Both the position numbers and the translations under genes were made by a program. From Thermus caldilimi (GTDB lineage Bacteria; Deinococcota; Deinococci; Deinococcales; Thermaceae): a DNA stretch of 64,000 nucleotides. Below are positions 40,303-53,214 of this stretch, piece by piece; position 1 is the first letter of the stretch, and each line of letters begins with the position of its first letter. The notes under the pieces were generated by a model. The model ran no database searches and was not told where the DNA came from. It saw nothing but the letters and a program-made list of their open reading frames with translations. The stretch spans positions 1,474,796-1,538,795 of the forward strand of contig NZ_CP038452.1 in the NCBI RefSeq assembly GCF_004684245.1, in the 5' to 3' direction.

Positions 40303-41613
40303 ATGGTCCCCCGTTACCAGACCCCGGAGATGGCCGAGCTGTGGTCGGAGGAGAGCCGCTACCGCATGTGGGCCCTGGTGGAGACCTATGCCCTCGAGGC
40401 CTGGGAAGCCCTGGGCCAGGTGCCCAAAGGGCTTTCCCAAAGGCTTCTTGCCCACCTAAAGGAGCATCCCCTGGACGCCCGCTTCGCCCAGAGGGTGGCG
40501 GAGCTGGAGGAGGTCACCCGCCACGACCTGGTGGCCTTCACCCGGGCCTTGGTGGAGTGGACCGGGGACGAGGAGGTGGGGCGCTACCTGCACCTGGGCC
40601 TCACCAGCTCGGACGTGGTGGACACCGCGCAAAACACCCTTTTGGTGAGGGCCTTGGACCTGATCCTTGAGGAGCTATCCGGGGTCCAGGAGGAGCTCAA
40701 GCGCCTGGCCCTCCGCTACAAGCACACCCCGGCCATCGCCCGCACCCACGGGGTCCACGCCGAGCCCACCAGCTTCGGCCTCCGCTTCCTGAGCTTTTAC
40801 GCCGCCTTTGAGCGGGACAGGGAAAGGCTTAAGCGCGCCCAGAAGACCATCGGGGTGGCCATGCTCTCGGGCTCGGTAGGGAACTACGCCCACATCCCTC
40901 CGGAGGTGGAGGCCCACGTGGCCCAGCGGCTTGGCCTTAGTCCAGAACCCCTCTCCACCCAGGTGGTGCCCCGGGACCGGCACGCGGAGGTGCTGGCCGC
41001 CCTGGCCCTCCTGGGGGGGAACCTGGAGCGGGTGGCGGTGGAGCTTCGCCACCTCCAGCGCACGGAGGTCCTCGAGGCCCAGGAGCCTTTCCGGGAAGGC
41101 CAGACGGGAAGTTCCAGCATGCCCCACAAGAAAAACCCCGTGGGTCTGGAAAACCTCACCGGGATGGCCAGGCTCCTTCGGGGATACCTGGGCCCATCCC
41201 TGGAAAACATCGCCCTGTGGCACGAAAGGGACATCTCCCACTCCTCCGTGGAGCGGGTCATCCTCCCCGACGCCACCACCGCCAGCCACTACGCCCTGAG
41301 GCGGCTAAGGAGCATCCTGGGGGGCCTGGTGGTCTTTGAGGAGAACCTTAGGCGCAACCTGGACCTCACCCGGGGCCTCGTCTACTCCCAGCAGGTGCTG
41401 AACGCCCTCATCGCCCACGGCCTTCCCCGGGACAGGGCCTACGCCCTCGTCCAGCGGAACGCCCTAAGGAGCTGGGAGGAAGGCCGAAGCCTCGCCGAGC
41501 TTTTGCAGGAGGACCCGGAGAACCCCCTCAAGGGGGAGGGGCTTAAGGCCCTCTTCGACCCCTCCCCTTTCCTCAAACACGTGGACGCCATCTACGCCCG
41601 CTTCGGGCTCTGA
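40303..41613 (+). CDS. purB: adenylosuccinate lyase
   Basis: 436 residues. Cleaves SAICAR and adenylosuccinate, releasing fumarate, in purine synthesis. Fumarase-superfamily features: H-L-G-L-T-S-S-D-V-V-D-T near residue 97, R-T-H-G-V-H-A-E-P-T near 148, and the signature G-S-S-S-M-P-H-K-K-N-P at about 269. Length is normal. It stands 129 nt before purC and is probably transcribed from its own leaderless promoter. Confidence 0.95.
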   Translation: MVPRYQTPEMAELWSEESRYRMWALVETYALEAWEALGQVPKGLSQRLLAHLKEHPLDARFAQRVAELEEVTRHDLVAFTRALVEWTGDEEVGRYLHLGLTSSDVVDTAQNTLLVRALDLILEELSGVQEELKRLALRYKHTPAIARTHGVHAEPTSFGLRFLSFYAAFERDRERLKRAQKTIGVAMLSGSVGNYAHIPPEVEAHVAQRLGLSPEPLSTQVVPRDRHAEVLAALALLGGNLERVAVELRHLQRTEVLEAQEPFREGQTGSSSMPHKKNPVGLENLTGMARLLRGYLGPSLENIALWHERDISHSSVERVILPDATTASHYALRRLRSILGGLVVFEENLRRNLDLTRGLVYSQQVLNALIAHGLPRDRAYALVQRNALRSWEEGRSLAELLQEDPENPLKGEGLKALFDPSPFLKHVDAIYARFGL

Positions 41614-41698
41614 TGCGGGAAACCTTTGGCCCACCGTCCAGCGCAGGGGCACCCCCTCTTCCCGTCCACCTGCGGTACCGGGCTCCAGGGCAGGGCTT

Positions 41699-41713
41699 CC
41701 CCTAAAATAGGGG
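41699..41713 (+). promoter_or_regulatory. palindromic promoter/operator of the pur operon
   Basis: CCCCTA-AAA-TAGGGG is a perfect inverted repeat that contains the -10-like TAAAAT (41703-41708), about 35 nt before purC, which has CAAGGAGG before its ATG. The gap 41614-41742 holds nothing else obvious. A repressor binding the palindrome would cover the -10. Confidence 0.5.
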
Positions 41714-41742
41714 TGTAGGGCCCCGGAGCCCCAAGGAGGCAC

Positions 41743-42438
41743 ATGGAAAAGCTCTACGAGGGCAAGGCCAAGATCCTCTACCCCGAGGGGGAGGACACCC
41801 TAAGGGTCTACTTCAAGGACGAGGCCACCGCTTTCAACGCGCAAAAGCGGGGCCTTATCCCGGGGAAAGGGGTGGTGAACAATAAGGTTTCCGCGGTCCT
41901 CTTCCGGTACCTCGAGGCCCATGGGGTAAAGACCCACTTCCTGGAGGAGCTCTCCGACCGGGAGATGCGGGTCTTGAGGGTGAGGATCCTCCCCCTGGAG
42001 GTCATCCTCCGCTTCCGGGCAGCGGGGAGCTTCGCCAAGCGCTACGGGGTGAAGGAGGGCACCCCCCTAAGGGCTCCCTTGGTGGAGTACTCCCTTAAAA
42101 GCGACCCTCTGGGCGACCCCTTGATCTGCCCCGAGGCCATTTTGGCCCTGGGCCTGGCCACGGAGGAGGAACTTTCCCAGGTGAAGGCCACCACCCTGAA
42201 GATAGGGGAGCTATTACGGGATTTCTTCGCCCAAAGGGGGCTGGACCTCGTGGATTTCAAGCTGGAGTTTGGCAAAAGGGATGGGGAAATCCTCCTCGCC
42301 GACGAGATCTCCCCCGACACCATGCGCCTTTGGGACCAAAAGACGGGGGAGCCCATGGATAAAGACCGCTTCCGCAAGGACCTGGGAGGTGTGGAGGAAG
42401 CCTACCAGGAGGTCCTGCGGCGGGTTCTAAGGGGGTAG
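41743..42438 (+). CDS. purC: SAICAR synthetase
   Basis: 231 residues. Ligates CAIR to aspartate with ATP. Start L-Y-E-G-K-A-K-I-L-Y, then D-E-A-T-A-F-N, G-V-V-N-N-K, R-F-R-A-A-G-S-F near residue 88, and D-E-I-S-P-D-T-M-R-L-W-D near 187. First gene of a tightly packed operon with purS, purQ, a HAD gene, purL and purF. Confidence 0.95.
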   Translation: MEKLYEGKAKILYPEGEDTLRVYFKDEATAFNAQKRGLIPGKGVVNNKVSAVLFRYLEAHGVKTHFLEELSDREMRVLRVRILPLEVILRFRAAGSFAKRYGVKEGTPLRAPLVEYSLKSDPLGDPLICPEAILALGLATEEELSQVKATTLKIGELLRDFFAQRGLDLVDFKLEFGKRDGEILLADEISPDTMRLWDQKTGEPMDKDRFRKDLGGVEEAYQEVLRRVLRG

Positions 42439-42440
42439 CC

Positions 42441-42695
42441 GTGCCTAAGTACCAGGCCACCCTGCTCATTGAGCTCAAAGAGGGCATCCTGGACCCCCAA
42501 GGCCGGGCGGTGGAAGGGGTCTTGAAGGACCTGGGCCACCTTGTGGAGTCGGTGCGGGTGGGGAAGGTCCTGGAGGTGGTCTTCCAGGCGGAAAACCTCC
42601 TCCAGGCCGAGGAGAAGGCCAAGACCATGGGGAAGCTTTTGGCCAACCCGGTGATGGAGGTCTTCACCCTGGAGGCCTTAAAGGAACTCCCATGA
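42441..42695 (+). CDS. purS: FGAM synthase subunit PurS
   Basis: 84 residues from GTG, 2 nt after purC. Features: [12 protein letters not shown] near residue 13, [12 protein letters not shown] near 31, and A-N-P-V-M-E-V-F near the end. PurS links PurL and PurQ in the three-part FGAM synthase. Overlaps purQ by 4 nt. Confidence 0.93.
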   Translation: MPKYQATLLIELKEGILDPQGRAVEGVLKDLGHLVESVRVGKVLEVVFQAENLLQAEEKAKTMGKLLANPVMEVFTLEALKELP

Positions 42696-43375
42696 AGTGG
42701 GCCATCATCCGCTTTCCCGGCTCCAACTGCGATGAGGACGCCCGCTTCGCCTTGGAGAAGGCGGGCTTGAAGGCGGAGTACGTCTGGCATACGGAAACGA
42801 GCCTGAAGGGCTTTGACGGGGCCTTCTTGCCAGGAGGCTTCAGCTATGGAGATTACCTGAGGGCCGGGGCCCTGGCGGCTAAAAGCCCGGTGATGGAGGA
42901 GGTAAGGCGCTTTGCCCATGAAGGGCGGCCTGTGATCGGGGTGTGCAACGGCTTCCAGGTGCTCACCGAGGCCGGGATCCTTCCCGGGGCCCTCCTTGCC
43001 AACCTGAACCTGCACTTCACCTGCAAGGAAGTGGGGGTAAGGGTGGAGCGCACGGACCTCCCCTTCACCCGCCTCTACCAGAAGGGGCAGGTCCTCCGCC
43101 TGCCCATCGCCCACGCCGAGGGCCGCTACTATGCGGACGCCGGGACCCTGGCCCGGCTGGAGGGAGAAGGCCTGGTGGTCTTCCGCTACGCCCCCTTAAA
43201 GGGGGAAGCGGACTACAACCCCAACGGGAGCCTCCACGACATCGCCGGCATCACCAACGAGAAGGGCAATGTCCTCGGCATGATGCCCCACCCCGAGCGG
43301 GCGGTGGACGAGGTTTTGGGCGGCACGGATGGGCTTCCCTTGTTCCTGGGGCTCTTAGAGGAGGTAACGGGATGA
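42692..43375 (+). CDS. purQ: FGAM synthase glutaminase subunit PurQ
   Basis: 227 residues. Class I glutamine amidotransferase: F-P-G-S-N-C-D-E-D near residue 8, catalytic Cys in G-V-C-N-G-F-Q-V-L near 86, and H-P-E-R near the C-terminus (catalytic His and Glu). Supplies ammonia to PurL. Its TGA overlaps the ATG of the HAD gene (ATGA). Confidence 0.95.
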   Translation: MKWAIIRFPGSNCDEDARFALEKAGLKAEYVWHTETSLKGFDGAFLPGGFSYGDYLRAGALAAKSPVMEEVRRFAHEGRPVIGVCNGFQVLTEAGILPGALLANLNLHFTCKEVGVRVERTDLPFTRLYQKGQVLRLPIAHAEGRYYADAGTLARLEGEGLVVFRYAPLKGEADYNPNGSLHDIAGITNEKGNVLGMMPHPERAVDEVLGGTDGLPLFLGLLEEVTG

Positions 43376-44085
43376 CACCCAAGGCCATCACCTTTGATTT
43401 CTGGGGCACCCTCTTCACGGAGGGAAAGGCATTTTTGGAAAAGGTCATGCCCGCCCGGTACGAGATCCTTCTGGACGCCCTCTCGGAAGCCGGGCACCCG
43501 GCGGAGGAGCACGAGGTGCGGGAGGCCTACCGCCAGGCGGCCATCGCCTTTGAGGAAGCCTGGAAGGCCGGGGAACACATGTCCGTATACGACCGGGTGG
43601 TCCGCATCTTCGCCCTTCTTGGAGCCCCCCACGACCCCGGGCTCATCGCCCTCACGGCCAGGAAGCTGGAGGAAAGCTCCCTTCTGGTGGACCTCGAGGC
43701 CCTCCCTGGAGTAGGGGCGTTGAAGGAGCTGGCCAAAAAATACCCCCTGGCCCTGGTTTCCGACACCGGCCTCACCCCGGGCCGCCTCATCCGGGAACAC
43801 CTGAAGCGGCAGGGACTGGATGTCTTCCAGGCCTACAGCTTCTCCGACGAAACCGGCTACGTGAAGCCCAAGCCCGAGGCCTTCCGGGTGGCCCTCGAGG
43901 CCCTGGGCGTGGCCCCAGAGGAAGCCCTGCACGTGGGCGACCTGCCCCAGACGGACATCAAGGGAGCCTTCGCCACCGGCTACCCCTTTGCGGTGCAGTA
44001 CGTGGGCCTGAGGGAGGTGAACGGGGAGATCAAGCCCACGGCCAAGATCAAGGACCACCGGGAGCTTCTTCCCCTTCTCCAGTGA
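43372..44085 (+). CDS. HAD hydrolase embedded in the purine operon
   Basis: 237 residues from the ATG at 43372. Motif [10 protein letters not shown] near residue 6 (first Asp present, second position Trp), motif [10 protein letters not shown] near 127, motif III V-K-P-K-P-E near 163, motif [11 protein letters not shown] near 188. Start and stop overlap purQ and purL, so it is translated with the FGAM synthase subunits. A metabolite phosphatase acting on or near purine intermediates is possible but unproven. Confidence 0.85.
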   Translation: MTPKAITFDFWGTLFTEGKAFLEKVMPARYEILLDALSEAGHPAEEHEVREAYRQAAIAFEEAWKAGEHMSVYDRVVRIFALLGAPHDPGLIALTARKLEESSLLVDLEALPGVGALKELAKKYPLALVSDTGLTPGRLIREHLKRQGLDVFQAYSFSDETGYVKPKPEAFRVALEALGVAPEEALHVGDLPQTDIKGAFATGYPFAVQYVGLREVNGEIKPTAKIKDHRELLPLLQ

Positions 44086-46274
44086 TGGAAACCCTAGCCC
44101 AAGAAATCGGCATCCCGGAAGAGGAGTATCGGGAGATCACCAAGAGGCTTGGCCGGGAGCCCAACCGGGTGGAGCTCTTTCTCTTCAAGGTGATGTGGAG
44201 CGAGCACTGCGCCTACAAGAACTCCCGACCCCTCCTGAAGGAGCTTCCCAAGGAGGGGGAGGCCGTCCTGCAGGGCCCGGGGGAGAACGCCGGCGTGGTG
44301 CGCATCGGCGAGGGGTGGGCGGTGGCCTTCAAGATCGAAAGCCACAACCACCCCTCGGCGGTGGAACCCTTTCAGGGGGCGGCCACCGGGGTGGGGGGGA
44401 TCCTCCGGGACATCATGAGCATGGGAGCCCGGCCCATCGCCCTCCTGGACTCCCTGCGCTTTGGCCCCTCGGAGGACGCCCGTAGCCGCTACCTGCTAAA
44501 GGGCGTGGTTTCCGGCATCGCCCACTACGGCAACGCCATCGGGGTACCCACGGTGGGCGGGGACTTGTACTTCCACGAGGGTTACCGGGAGAATCCCTTG
44601 GTGAACGCCATGTGCCTGGGGCTCCTTAGGGAGGAGCACCTGAGGCGGAGCCGGGCCTCCTTAGGCCGGCCCATCTACTACGCCGGGGCCAAGACGGGCA
44701 GGGATGGGATTGGGGGTGCCGCCTTCGCCAGCCGGGAGCTTTCCGAGGACAAGGAGGAGGACCGGCCGGCGGTGCAGGTGGGGGATCCCTTCTTGGGGAA
44801 GCTCCTTATGGAGGCCACCCTCGAGGCCATCGAGCGGGACCTGGTGGAAGGCGTTCAGGACATGGGGGCGGCGGGGCTCACCAGTAGCCTCTCGGAGCTG
44901 GCCCACAAGTCGGGCCTCGGGGTGGAGCTGGACCTAGACCGCGTGCCCACCCGGGAAGGGAATATGGGGCCCATAGAGCTTCTCCTCTCCGAAAGCCAGG
45001 AGCGCATGGTCCTGGTGCCCAGGGAGGGGAAGGAAAGGGAGCTGGAGGAGGTCTTTGGGAAGTGGGGCCTGGACTGCGTGCCCGTGGCCAGGACCATTCC
45101 GGAAAGGGCCTTCCGGGTCCTCTTCCGAGGGGAGGTGGTAGCCGAGGTCCCCACGGAGGCCCTGGCGGAAGCCCCCACCTACGTGCGCATCGGAAGGGAG
45201 GATCCCGAGATCCGAAGGCTCCGGGAGATGCCCCTTCCCCCTCTTGCCGCCAACCTCCAGGAGATCCTTCCTCGGCTTCTCGCCTCCCCCAACCTAGCAA
45301 GCCGGGAAGCCGTCTACGAGCGCTATGACCACCAGGTGGGAACCCGGACCGCCCTGGTGCCGGGGAAGGGGGATGCGGCGGTGCTCTGGGTGAAGGGAAC
45401 CCACCTGGGCATTGCCGCCAAGGTGGACCAAAACCCGAGGTATAGCCGCCTCCATCCCCGGCTTGGGGCCATGCACGCCCTGGCCGAGGCCTGCCGCAAC
45501 GTGAGCGTGGTGGGGGCAAGGCCTTTGGCCTACACCGACGGCCTCAACCTGGGAAGCCCGGAAACCCCGGAGGGCTATTTTGAGCTCCAGGAGACCATCG
45601 CCGGCCTCAGGGAGGCCAGCGAGGCCTTGGGGGTGCCGGTGGTTTCCGGGAACGTCTCCCTCTACAACGAAAGCGGCGGGCGGCGCATCCCCCCACGGCC
45701 ATGGTGGGGGTGGTGGGGGTCTTGGACATCAGGAGACGGGCGGAGATGGGCTTTCGCCGCCCGGGAGAGGTGATCCTCCTGTTGGGGGAGGAGAAAGGGG
45801 AGCTTGGGGGAAGCGAGGTCCTCCACCTCCTTGTGGGCCTCGAGGCGGGCCACCCCCCCAGGCTGGACCTCGCGCGGGAGCGCCTGGTCCAGGAGGCCAT
45901 CCGGGAGCTCATCGCCCTGGACCTCACCCAGACCGCCCACGACCTGGCGGAAGGAGGGCTTTTGGTGGCCCTGGCGGAGATGACCTTCCCCTATGGCTTA
46001 GGGGCCACGGTGGAGGTGCGCACCCGAAGCCTCGAGGAGCCCTCAGGCCAGCTTGCCACCCTCTTCGGCGAGGCGCCGAGCCGGATCCTCTTCACCGTGG
46101 CCAAGGAGGACCTCAAGGAGGTCACCTTCCGGCTGGAGGAAAGGGGCCTTCCCTACCGCGTCCTGGGCGAAACCGGGGGGAATACCCTCACGGTCCTTAC
46201 CCCAGATGGGGTGCTAGAGTGGGAGGTGCAGGAACTCCTCGCCGCCTGGAAGCGGCCCCTGAGGGAGGTGCTGG

Positions 46275-46288
<14 letters not shown>
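44085..46288 (+). CDS. purL: FGAM synthase PurL (frameshifted as given)
   Basis: Two frames, 44085 to about 45694 and 45695-46288, form one protein of about 734 residues. Small-type PurL: W-S-E-H-C-A-Y-K-N-S-R near residue 36, S-H-N-H-P-S-A-V-E-P near 87, Q-D-M-G-A-A-G-L-T-S near 260, N-V-S-L-Y-N-E near 525, and D-L-A-E-G-G-L-L in the second part. The C run at 45689-45694 has six C where seven restore R-I-P-P-T-A-M-V-G. As purL is needed for purine synthesis, a read error is likeliest. Confidence 0.88.
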
Positions 46289-47666
<1,378 letters not shown>

Positions 47667-47668
47667 GT

Positions 47669-47698
47669 CCCCACCCGAGCCAAGGTGGGGCTAGCCCC
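47669..47698 (+). terminator. terminator hairpin after the pur operon
   Basis: CCCCACC (47669-47675) pairs with GGTGGGG (47684-47690), 3 nt after the purF stop. GGGGCTAGCCCC (47687-47698) offers an alternative palindrome. No T tract. It lies between convergent genes. Confidence 0.5.
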
Positions 47699-47714
47699 TG
47701 GGTCAGCCCCAAAG

Positions 47715-49327
<1,613 letters not shown>

Positions 49328-49349
49328 GGAAGCCTTAGAATGGAAGAGG

Positions 49350-50954
49350 ATGCTCAAGCGCCTCGAGGTGCGTAACCTCGCCGTAATCCGCGAGGCTACC
49401 CTGGAGCTTGGGCCTGGGCTCAACGTCCTCACCGGGGAAACCGGAGCGGGGAAAAGCCTGCTGGTGGACGCTTTAGCCCTCCTCCTGGGGGCCAGGTCCG
49501 AGGGGCTTTTGGGGCCTTTTGGCGAGAGCCTCCTGGTGACCGCCTTCTTCCAGGGTGAGGGCGAGGAGCGCATCCTCTCCCGCCGCGTTGGGGGCCGCTC
49601 TACCCCCCGGATCGATGGGGAGGTGGTGAGCCTAAAAGAACTCCAAGAGGAGGCGGAAAGGTGGCTTTCCCTCCACGCCCAGCACACGGCCATCGCCCTT
49701 CTCTCCCCCAAAAGGCAGCGGGAGCTTCTGGATGCCCTGCTGCCCCCGGGCCCCCTCCAGGAATACGGGGAGGCCTACAGGAAGCATCAGGCCCTCCTTG
49801 GGGAAAAGCGCACCCTGGAGGAAGCCCTGAGGGCCAAGACCGAGCGGGAGGACCTCTTGCGCTTCCAGTTCAGGGAGATCCAGGAGGCGAGCCCCAGGCC
49901 TGGCGAGGACCAGGAGCTGGAGGCCGAGGCGCAAAGGCTTCGCCATCTGGAAGCCCTGAGGGAGCGCTCGGGAAAGGCCTATGCCCTCCTGGCGGAAGGG
50001 GGTGCCCTGGATCTTCTTCAGGCGGCCCTGCGGGAGCTAAGGGCGGGGAGCCGCTTTGACCCGGCCCTCGAGACCCTGGCCAGGGACCTGGAGGCGGCTT
50101 TGGAGGGTGGCCGGGCCGTGGCCCGGGAGCTGGAGGACTACCTGGAAAGCTTGGAAGGGGATCCTCAGCGCCTTTCCCAGCTGGAGGAGCGCCTTTCCCT
50201 TCTGGAAAGGCTTAAGCGCAAGTACGGCCCCACCCTGGAGGAGGTCCTGCGCTACCGGGAAAGGGCAGAGGAGGAGCTGAAGGCCCTGGAGGGAGGGGAA
50301 GAGCGGCTTTTGGAGCTGGAAAGAGCTTTAAAGGTAGCCTCGGAGGCCCTCTATAAGGCGGGGGAGCGCCTTTCCGAAGCCCGCCTCGAGGCGGCAAGAA
50401 AGCTGGAAAAGGAGATGGAAACGGAGCTTTCCGCCCTGGGTTTCCCGAAAGCCCGCTTCCAGGTGGAGCTCAAGCCCCTTCCCGAACCCGGACCCCAGGG
50501 CCTGGAGGAGGTCCTCTTCCGCTTCTCCGCCAACCCCCACCTTCCCCCCGCCCTCCTTTCCGCGGCCAGCGGCGGGGAGCTCTCCCGTATCGCCCTGGCT
50601 TTAGCCCTTCTCACCGGGGCCGAGGCCCCCACCGTGGTCTTCGACGAGGTGGACACCGGGGTGGGCGGGGAAACCGCCTGGAAGGTGGCGGAAAGGCTCG
50701 CCCAGCTAGGCCGGGCCCGGCAGGTCCTGGTGGTCACCCACCTGCCCCAGATCGCCGCCCGGGCGAAGAGGCACCTCAGGGTGGTGAAGGAAGGGGAGGA
50801 GGTGCGCATCGAGGTGCTGGAAGGGGAGAAGCGCATACGGGAGCTAGCCCGTCTCCTCTCCGGCCAGTACACCGAGGCCGCCCTGGCCCACGCCCGCCTC
50901 CTTCTGGAAGGAGGTGGCCACCCGGCGCAGGATTGGGTGGAGGCCCAGGAATGA
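49350..50954 (+). CDS. recN: DNA repair ATPase RecN
   Basis: 534 residues, start ATG 49350 (begins L-K-R-L-E-V-R-N-L-A-V-I). SMC-like: Walker A T-G-E-T-G-A-G-K-S near residue 33, a long coiled-coil middle (about 150-340), then signature A-A-S-G-G-E-L-S-R near 410, Walker B T-V-V-F-D-E-V-D near 433, and V-T-H-L-P-Q near 467. Acts in double-strand break repair. Its stop overlaps the next start (ATGA). Confidence 0.94.
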   Translation: MLKRLEVRNLAVIREATLELGPGLNVLTGETGAGKSLLVDALALLLGARSEGLLGPFGESLLVTAFFQGEGEERILSRRVGGRSTPRIDGEVVSLKELQEEAERWLSLHAQHTAIALLSPKRQRELLDALLPPGPLQEYGEAYRKHQALLGEKRTLEEALRAKTEREDLLRFQFREIQEASPRPGEDQELEAEAQRLRHLEALRERSGKAYALLAEGGALDLLQAALRELRAGSRFDPALETLARDLEAALEGGRAVARELEDYLESLEGDPQRLSQLEERLSLLERLKRKYGPTLEEVLRYRERAEEELKALEGGEERLLELERALKVASEALYKAGERLSEARLEAARKLEKEMETELSALGFPKARFQVELKPLPEPGPQGLEEVLFRFSANPHLPPALLSAASGGELSRIALALALLTGAEAPTVVFDEVDTGVGGETAWKVAERLAQLGRARQVLVVTHLPQIAARAKRHLRVVKEGEEVRIEVLEGEKRIRELARLLSGQYTEAALAHARLLLEGGGHPAQDWVEAQE

Positions 50955-52126
50955 ATCCCCTCGAGGCTCCCTACCCCGTCTACCTTGTCCGGGACACGGA
51001 GGTGGTGCGCAACTCCCTGGCCGAAGGCCTTCCCCTCCCCCAAGGGGACACCCTGGAGGTGGGGACGAAGACCTACCAGGTGGTGCGCCTGCCTGCCCCG
51101 GAGGGTACCTACCTGCTTCTCCTCGAGGTCAGCCATCTGGCCGTGCGGGCCAAGGCCTACCAAAGCCTCCTTCGGGTGCTGAAGGGGCTCATGCAACACG
51201 AGGAGCCGGAGGGCCTTCTCAAGGACTTGATCCGCGAAGCCGTGGCGGTGGTGCCAGGAGCTGAAGCGGGTAGCATTCTCTTAAGGGAAGGGGGGTTCTT
51301 TTACCTGGTGGCCCAGGAAGGCTTCAGCGATCGCCTGCTCATGGCCCGCACCTCCTTGGAGGAGGAGCTTTTCTGGTACGGCCTGGGGGTGGACAACTGG
51401 CTGAAGGGCCGGCCCCGGGTCCTCAAAGGGGAGGAGGTGCGGAACCTTTCCAGCCTGAGCACCGTGGAGGCCAGGCCCATCTTCTTCGAGAGCGGCCGCC
51501 TTCTGGAAATCCAGGCCACCTTGGGCCTGCCCATCGTCCTGGAGGGGGAGGTGCTGGCCACCATGAACCTGGATAGCTTCTCGGACCCCGAGGCCTTCAG
51601 CCCCCTTTCCCTGGAGCTGGCCCAGGCCTTCGCCTTGGAAGCCGCCTTCCTCCTCAAGGCCCTTAAGGGGCGCCAGGCCCTGCAGGAGGCCGCCCGCACC
51701 GACCCCCTCACCGGCTTGGGCAACCGCCGGGCCCTGGAGGAGGCCTTTCCCCTGCTCCTGCAGGAAGCCCGGACCCTGGGGGAGCCTTTGTCCCTGATCC
51801 ACTGGGACTTCAACGGCCTTAAGGCCTTGAACGACCGGGAGGGCCACGCGGTGGGCGACCAGGCCCTAAAGAGCCTGGCCCAGGCCCTAAGAAACCTCTC
51901 CCGCCGCCGCGACGTGGCCTTCCGCATCGGCGGGGATGAGTTCGTAAGCCTCCACCTGGGCCTGAAGGCGGAGGAGATCCCCGCCCTCATCGCCCGGCTT
52001 CAGGAGAACCTGCCCTACCAGGTGGCCGCAGGAGGGCTTCTGGTGAAGGAGGAAAACCTGGAGGCCCTCCTCAAGGAGGCCGACAAACGCATGTACCGGG
52101 CCAAGAGGGCTAGAAAAGGGCTTTAA
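50951..52126 (+). CDS. GAF-GGDEF diguanylate cyclase
   Basis: 391 residues. N-terminal region with a short FHA-like or linker segment, a GAF domain (about 90-225) and a GGDEF domain (about 240-391): D-P-L-T-G-L-G-N-R-R-A-L near 253, D-F-N-G-L-K-A-L-N-D near 285, and R-I-G-G-D-E-F near 325. The active site is intact, so cyclic di-GMP synthesis is likely; no clear RxxD inhibitory site. Coupled to recN by a 4-nt overlap, an unusual pairing. No membrane spans. Confidence 0.88.
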   Translation: MNPLEAPYPVYLVRDTEVVRNSLAEGLPLPQGDTLEVGTKTYQVVRLPAPEGTYLLLLEVSHLAVRAKAYQSLLRVLKGLMQHEEPEGLLKDLIREAVAVVPGAEAGSILLREGGFFYLVAQEGFSDRLLMARTSLEEELFWYGLGVDNWLKGRPRVLKGEEVRNLSSLSTVEARPIFFESGRLLEIQATLGLPIVLEGEVLATMNLDSFSDPEAFSPLSLELAQAFALEAAFLLKALKGRQALQEAARTDPLTGLGNRRALEEAFPLLLQEARTLGEPLSLIHWDFNGLKALNDREGHAVGDQALKSLAQALRNLSRRRDVAFRIGGDEFVSLHLGLKAEEIPALIARLQENLPYQVAAGGLLVKEENLEALLKEADKRMYRAKRARKGL

Positions 52127-52721
52127 CCCCATCGGCTACGTACTGCACCGCCAAAGCTGCCAGGAGGATCCCCAAGACCCGGGTAACCACGTTCACCCCC
52201 GTGCGCCCCAGGGCCCGGCGTACCTGGGCCGCAAGCCGGAGGAATAGGTAGGCTAGGACCAGGACCAAAAAGACCGTGAAAAGGACCACCACGAAGCCCA
52301 GGGGTTCCTTCCGGGCCTCTGCGGCCAGGATAAGGACGCTGGCCAAGGCCCCGGGGCCGGCGATCAAGGGAATGGCCAGGGGAAAGACGGAAATATCCGC
52401 CCGGAGGCGGGCCTCATCCTTTTCCTCCTCCGTTTCCCGCTCGTGGTGGGCGAAAACCATCTCGGTGGCGATGCGGAAGAGGAGGATGCCCCCGGCGATG
52501 CGCAGGGCCTCGAGGCTGATCCCCAGGTAGCCCAAAAGCCCCCGCCCGAAGAAAAAAAAGGAGACCAAGAGCCCCCCCGCCACCAGCACCGCCTTCTTGG
52601 CGATCTGGGCCTGTTTCCTTGGCGGACGGTCCCCGGCCAGGGCCAGAAAAACCGGCACCAGCCCCACCGGATCCATGACCACGAAGAGGGTGAGGAAGGA
52701 TTTGAGAAAAAGCTCCAGCAC
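52110..52721 (-). CDS. MarC-family integral membrane protein
   Basis: 203 residues, six membrane spans. The family start L-F-V-V-M-D-P-V-G-L-V-P-V-F, then A-G-G-I-L-L-F and a long charged loop near residue 95, and I-A-G-P-G-A-L-A-S-V-L near 120. Transport function is unproven for the family. The 3' end overlaps the GGDEF gene by 17 bp. Last gene of the gmk-rpoZ-coaBC-argR-marC run. Confidence 0.9.
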   Translation of the reverse strand: MLELFLKSFLTLFVVMDPVGLVPVFLALAGDRPPRKQAQIAKKAVLVAGGLLVSFFFFGRGLLGYLGISLEALRIAGGILLFRIATEMVFAHHERETEEEKDEARLRADISVFPLAIPLIAGPGALASVLILAAEARKEPLGFVVVLFTVFLVLVLAYLFLRLAAQVRRALGRTGVNVVTRVLGILLAALAVQYVADGVKALF

Positions 52722-52727
52722 AAAGGC

Positions 52728-53204
52728 CTAAAGGCGCATCTTCCCCGCCACGAGGAGTTCACCGAACTCCTCCTCCATGGCCCTCGCCCCTTCCTCGGTC
52801 CGGGCCACCACCAGGATGGTATCCTCCCCCGCCAAGGTGCCCACGATCTCATCCCGCTTGAGGCGGTCCATCAAAAGGGCAATGCCGGAGGCGTGGCCCT
52901 CCGCCGTCTTCACCACCAGGATATTCCCCCCCCGGTCCACGTCCTTGACGAAGAGGCCAAACTGCCGCTTCAGTTCCTCGTAAACGTCCTCGGGGAGCTC
53001 CATGGAGGGCAGGGCGTACTTGTGCCGCCCTTTGCCCAGGGAAACCCGGGCCAGCCTCAGCTCGGCGATGTCCCGGCTCACCGTGGCCTGGGTCACCTCA
53101 AACCCCAGCTGCCTCAGGCGCTCCACCAGCTCCTTCTGCGTGCCGATCTCCTCCCGGCTCACGATCTCTTGAATGGCGCGGTGCCGCTCCGCTTTGCTTC
53201 GCAT
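52728..53204 (-). CDS. argR: arginine repressor
   Basis: 158 residues from the ATG at 53204; GTG 53210 is the alternative. N-terminal winged helix with [18 protein letters not shown], and [10 protein letters not shown] near residue 36. C-terminal oligomerisation and arginine-binding domain with [11 protein letters not shown] near 125. Controls arginine genes elsewhere. It lies 10 nt after coaBC. Confidence 0.92.
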   Translation of the reverse strand: MRSKAERHRAIQEIVSREEIGTQKELVERLRQLGFEVTQATVSRDIAELRLARVSLGKGRHKYALPSMELPEDVYEELKRQFGLFVKDVDRGGNILVVKTAEGHASGIALLMDRLKRDEIVGTLAGEDTILVVARTEEGARAMEEEFGELLVAGKMRL

Positions 53205-53214
53205 AGACACCCCT

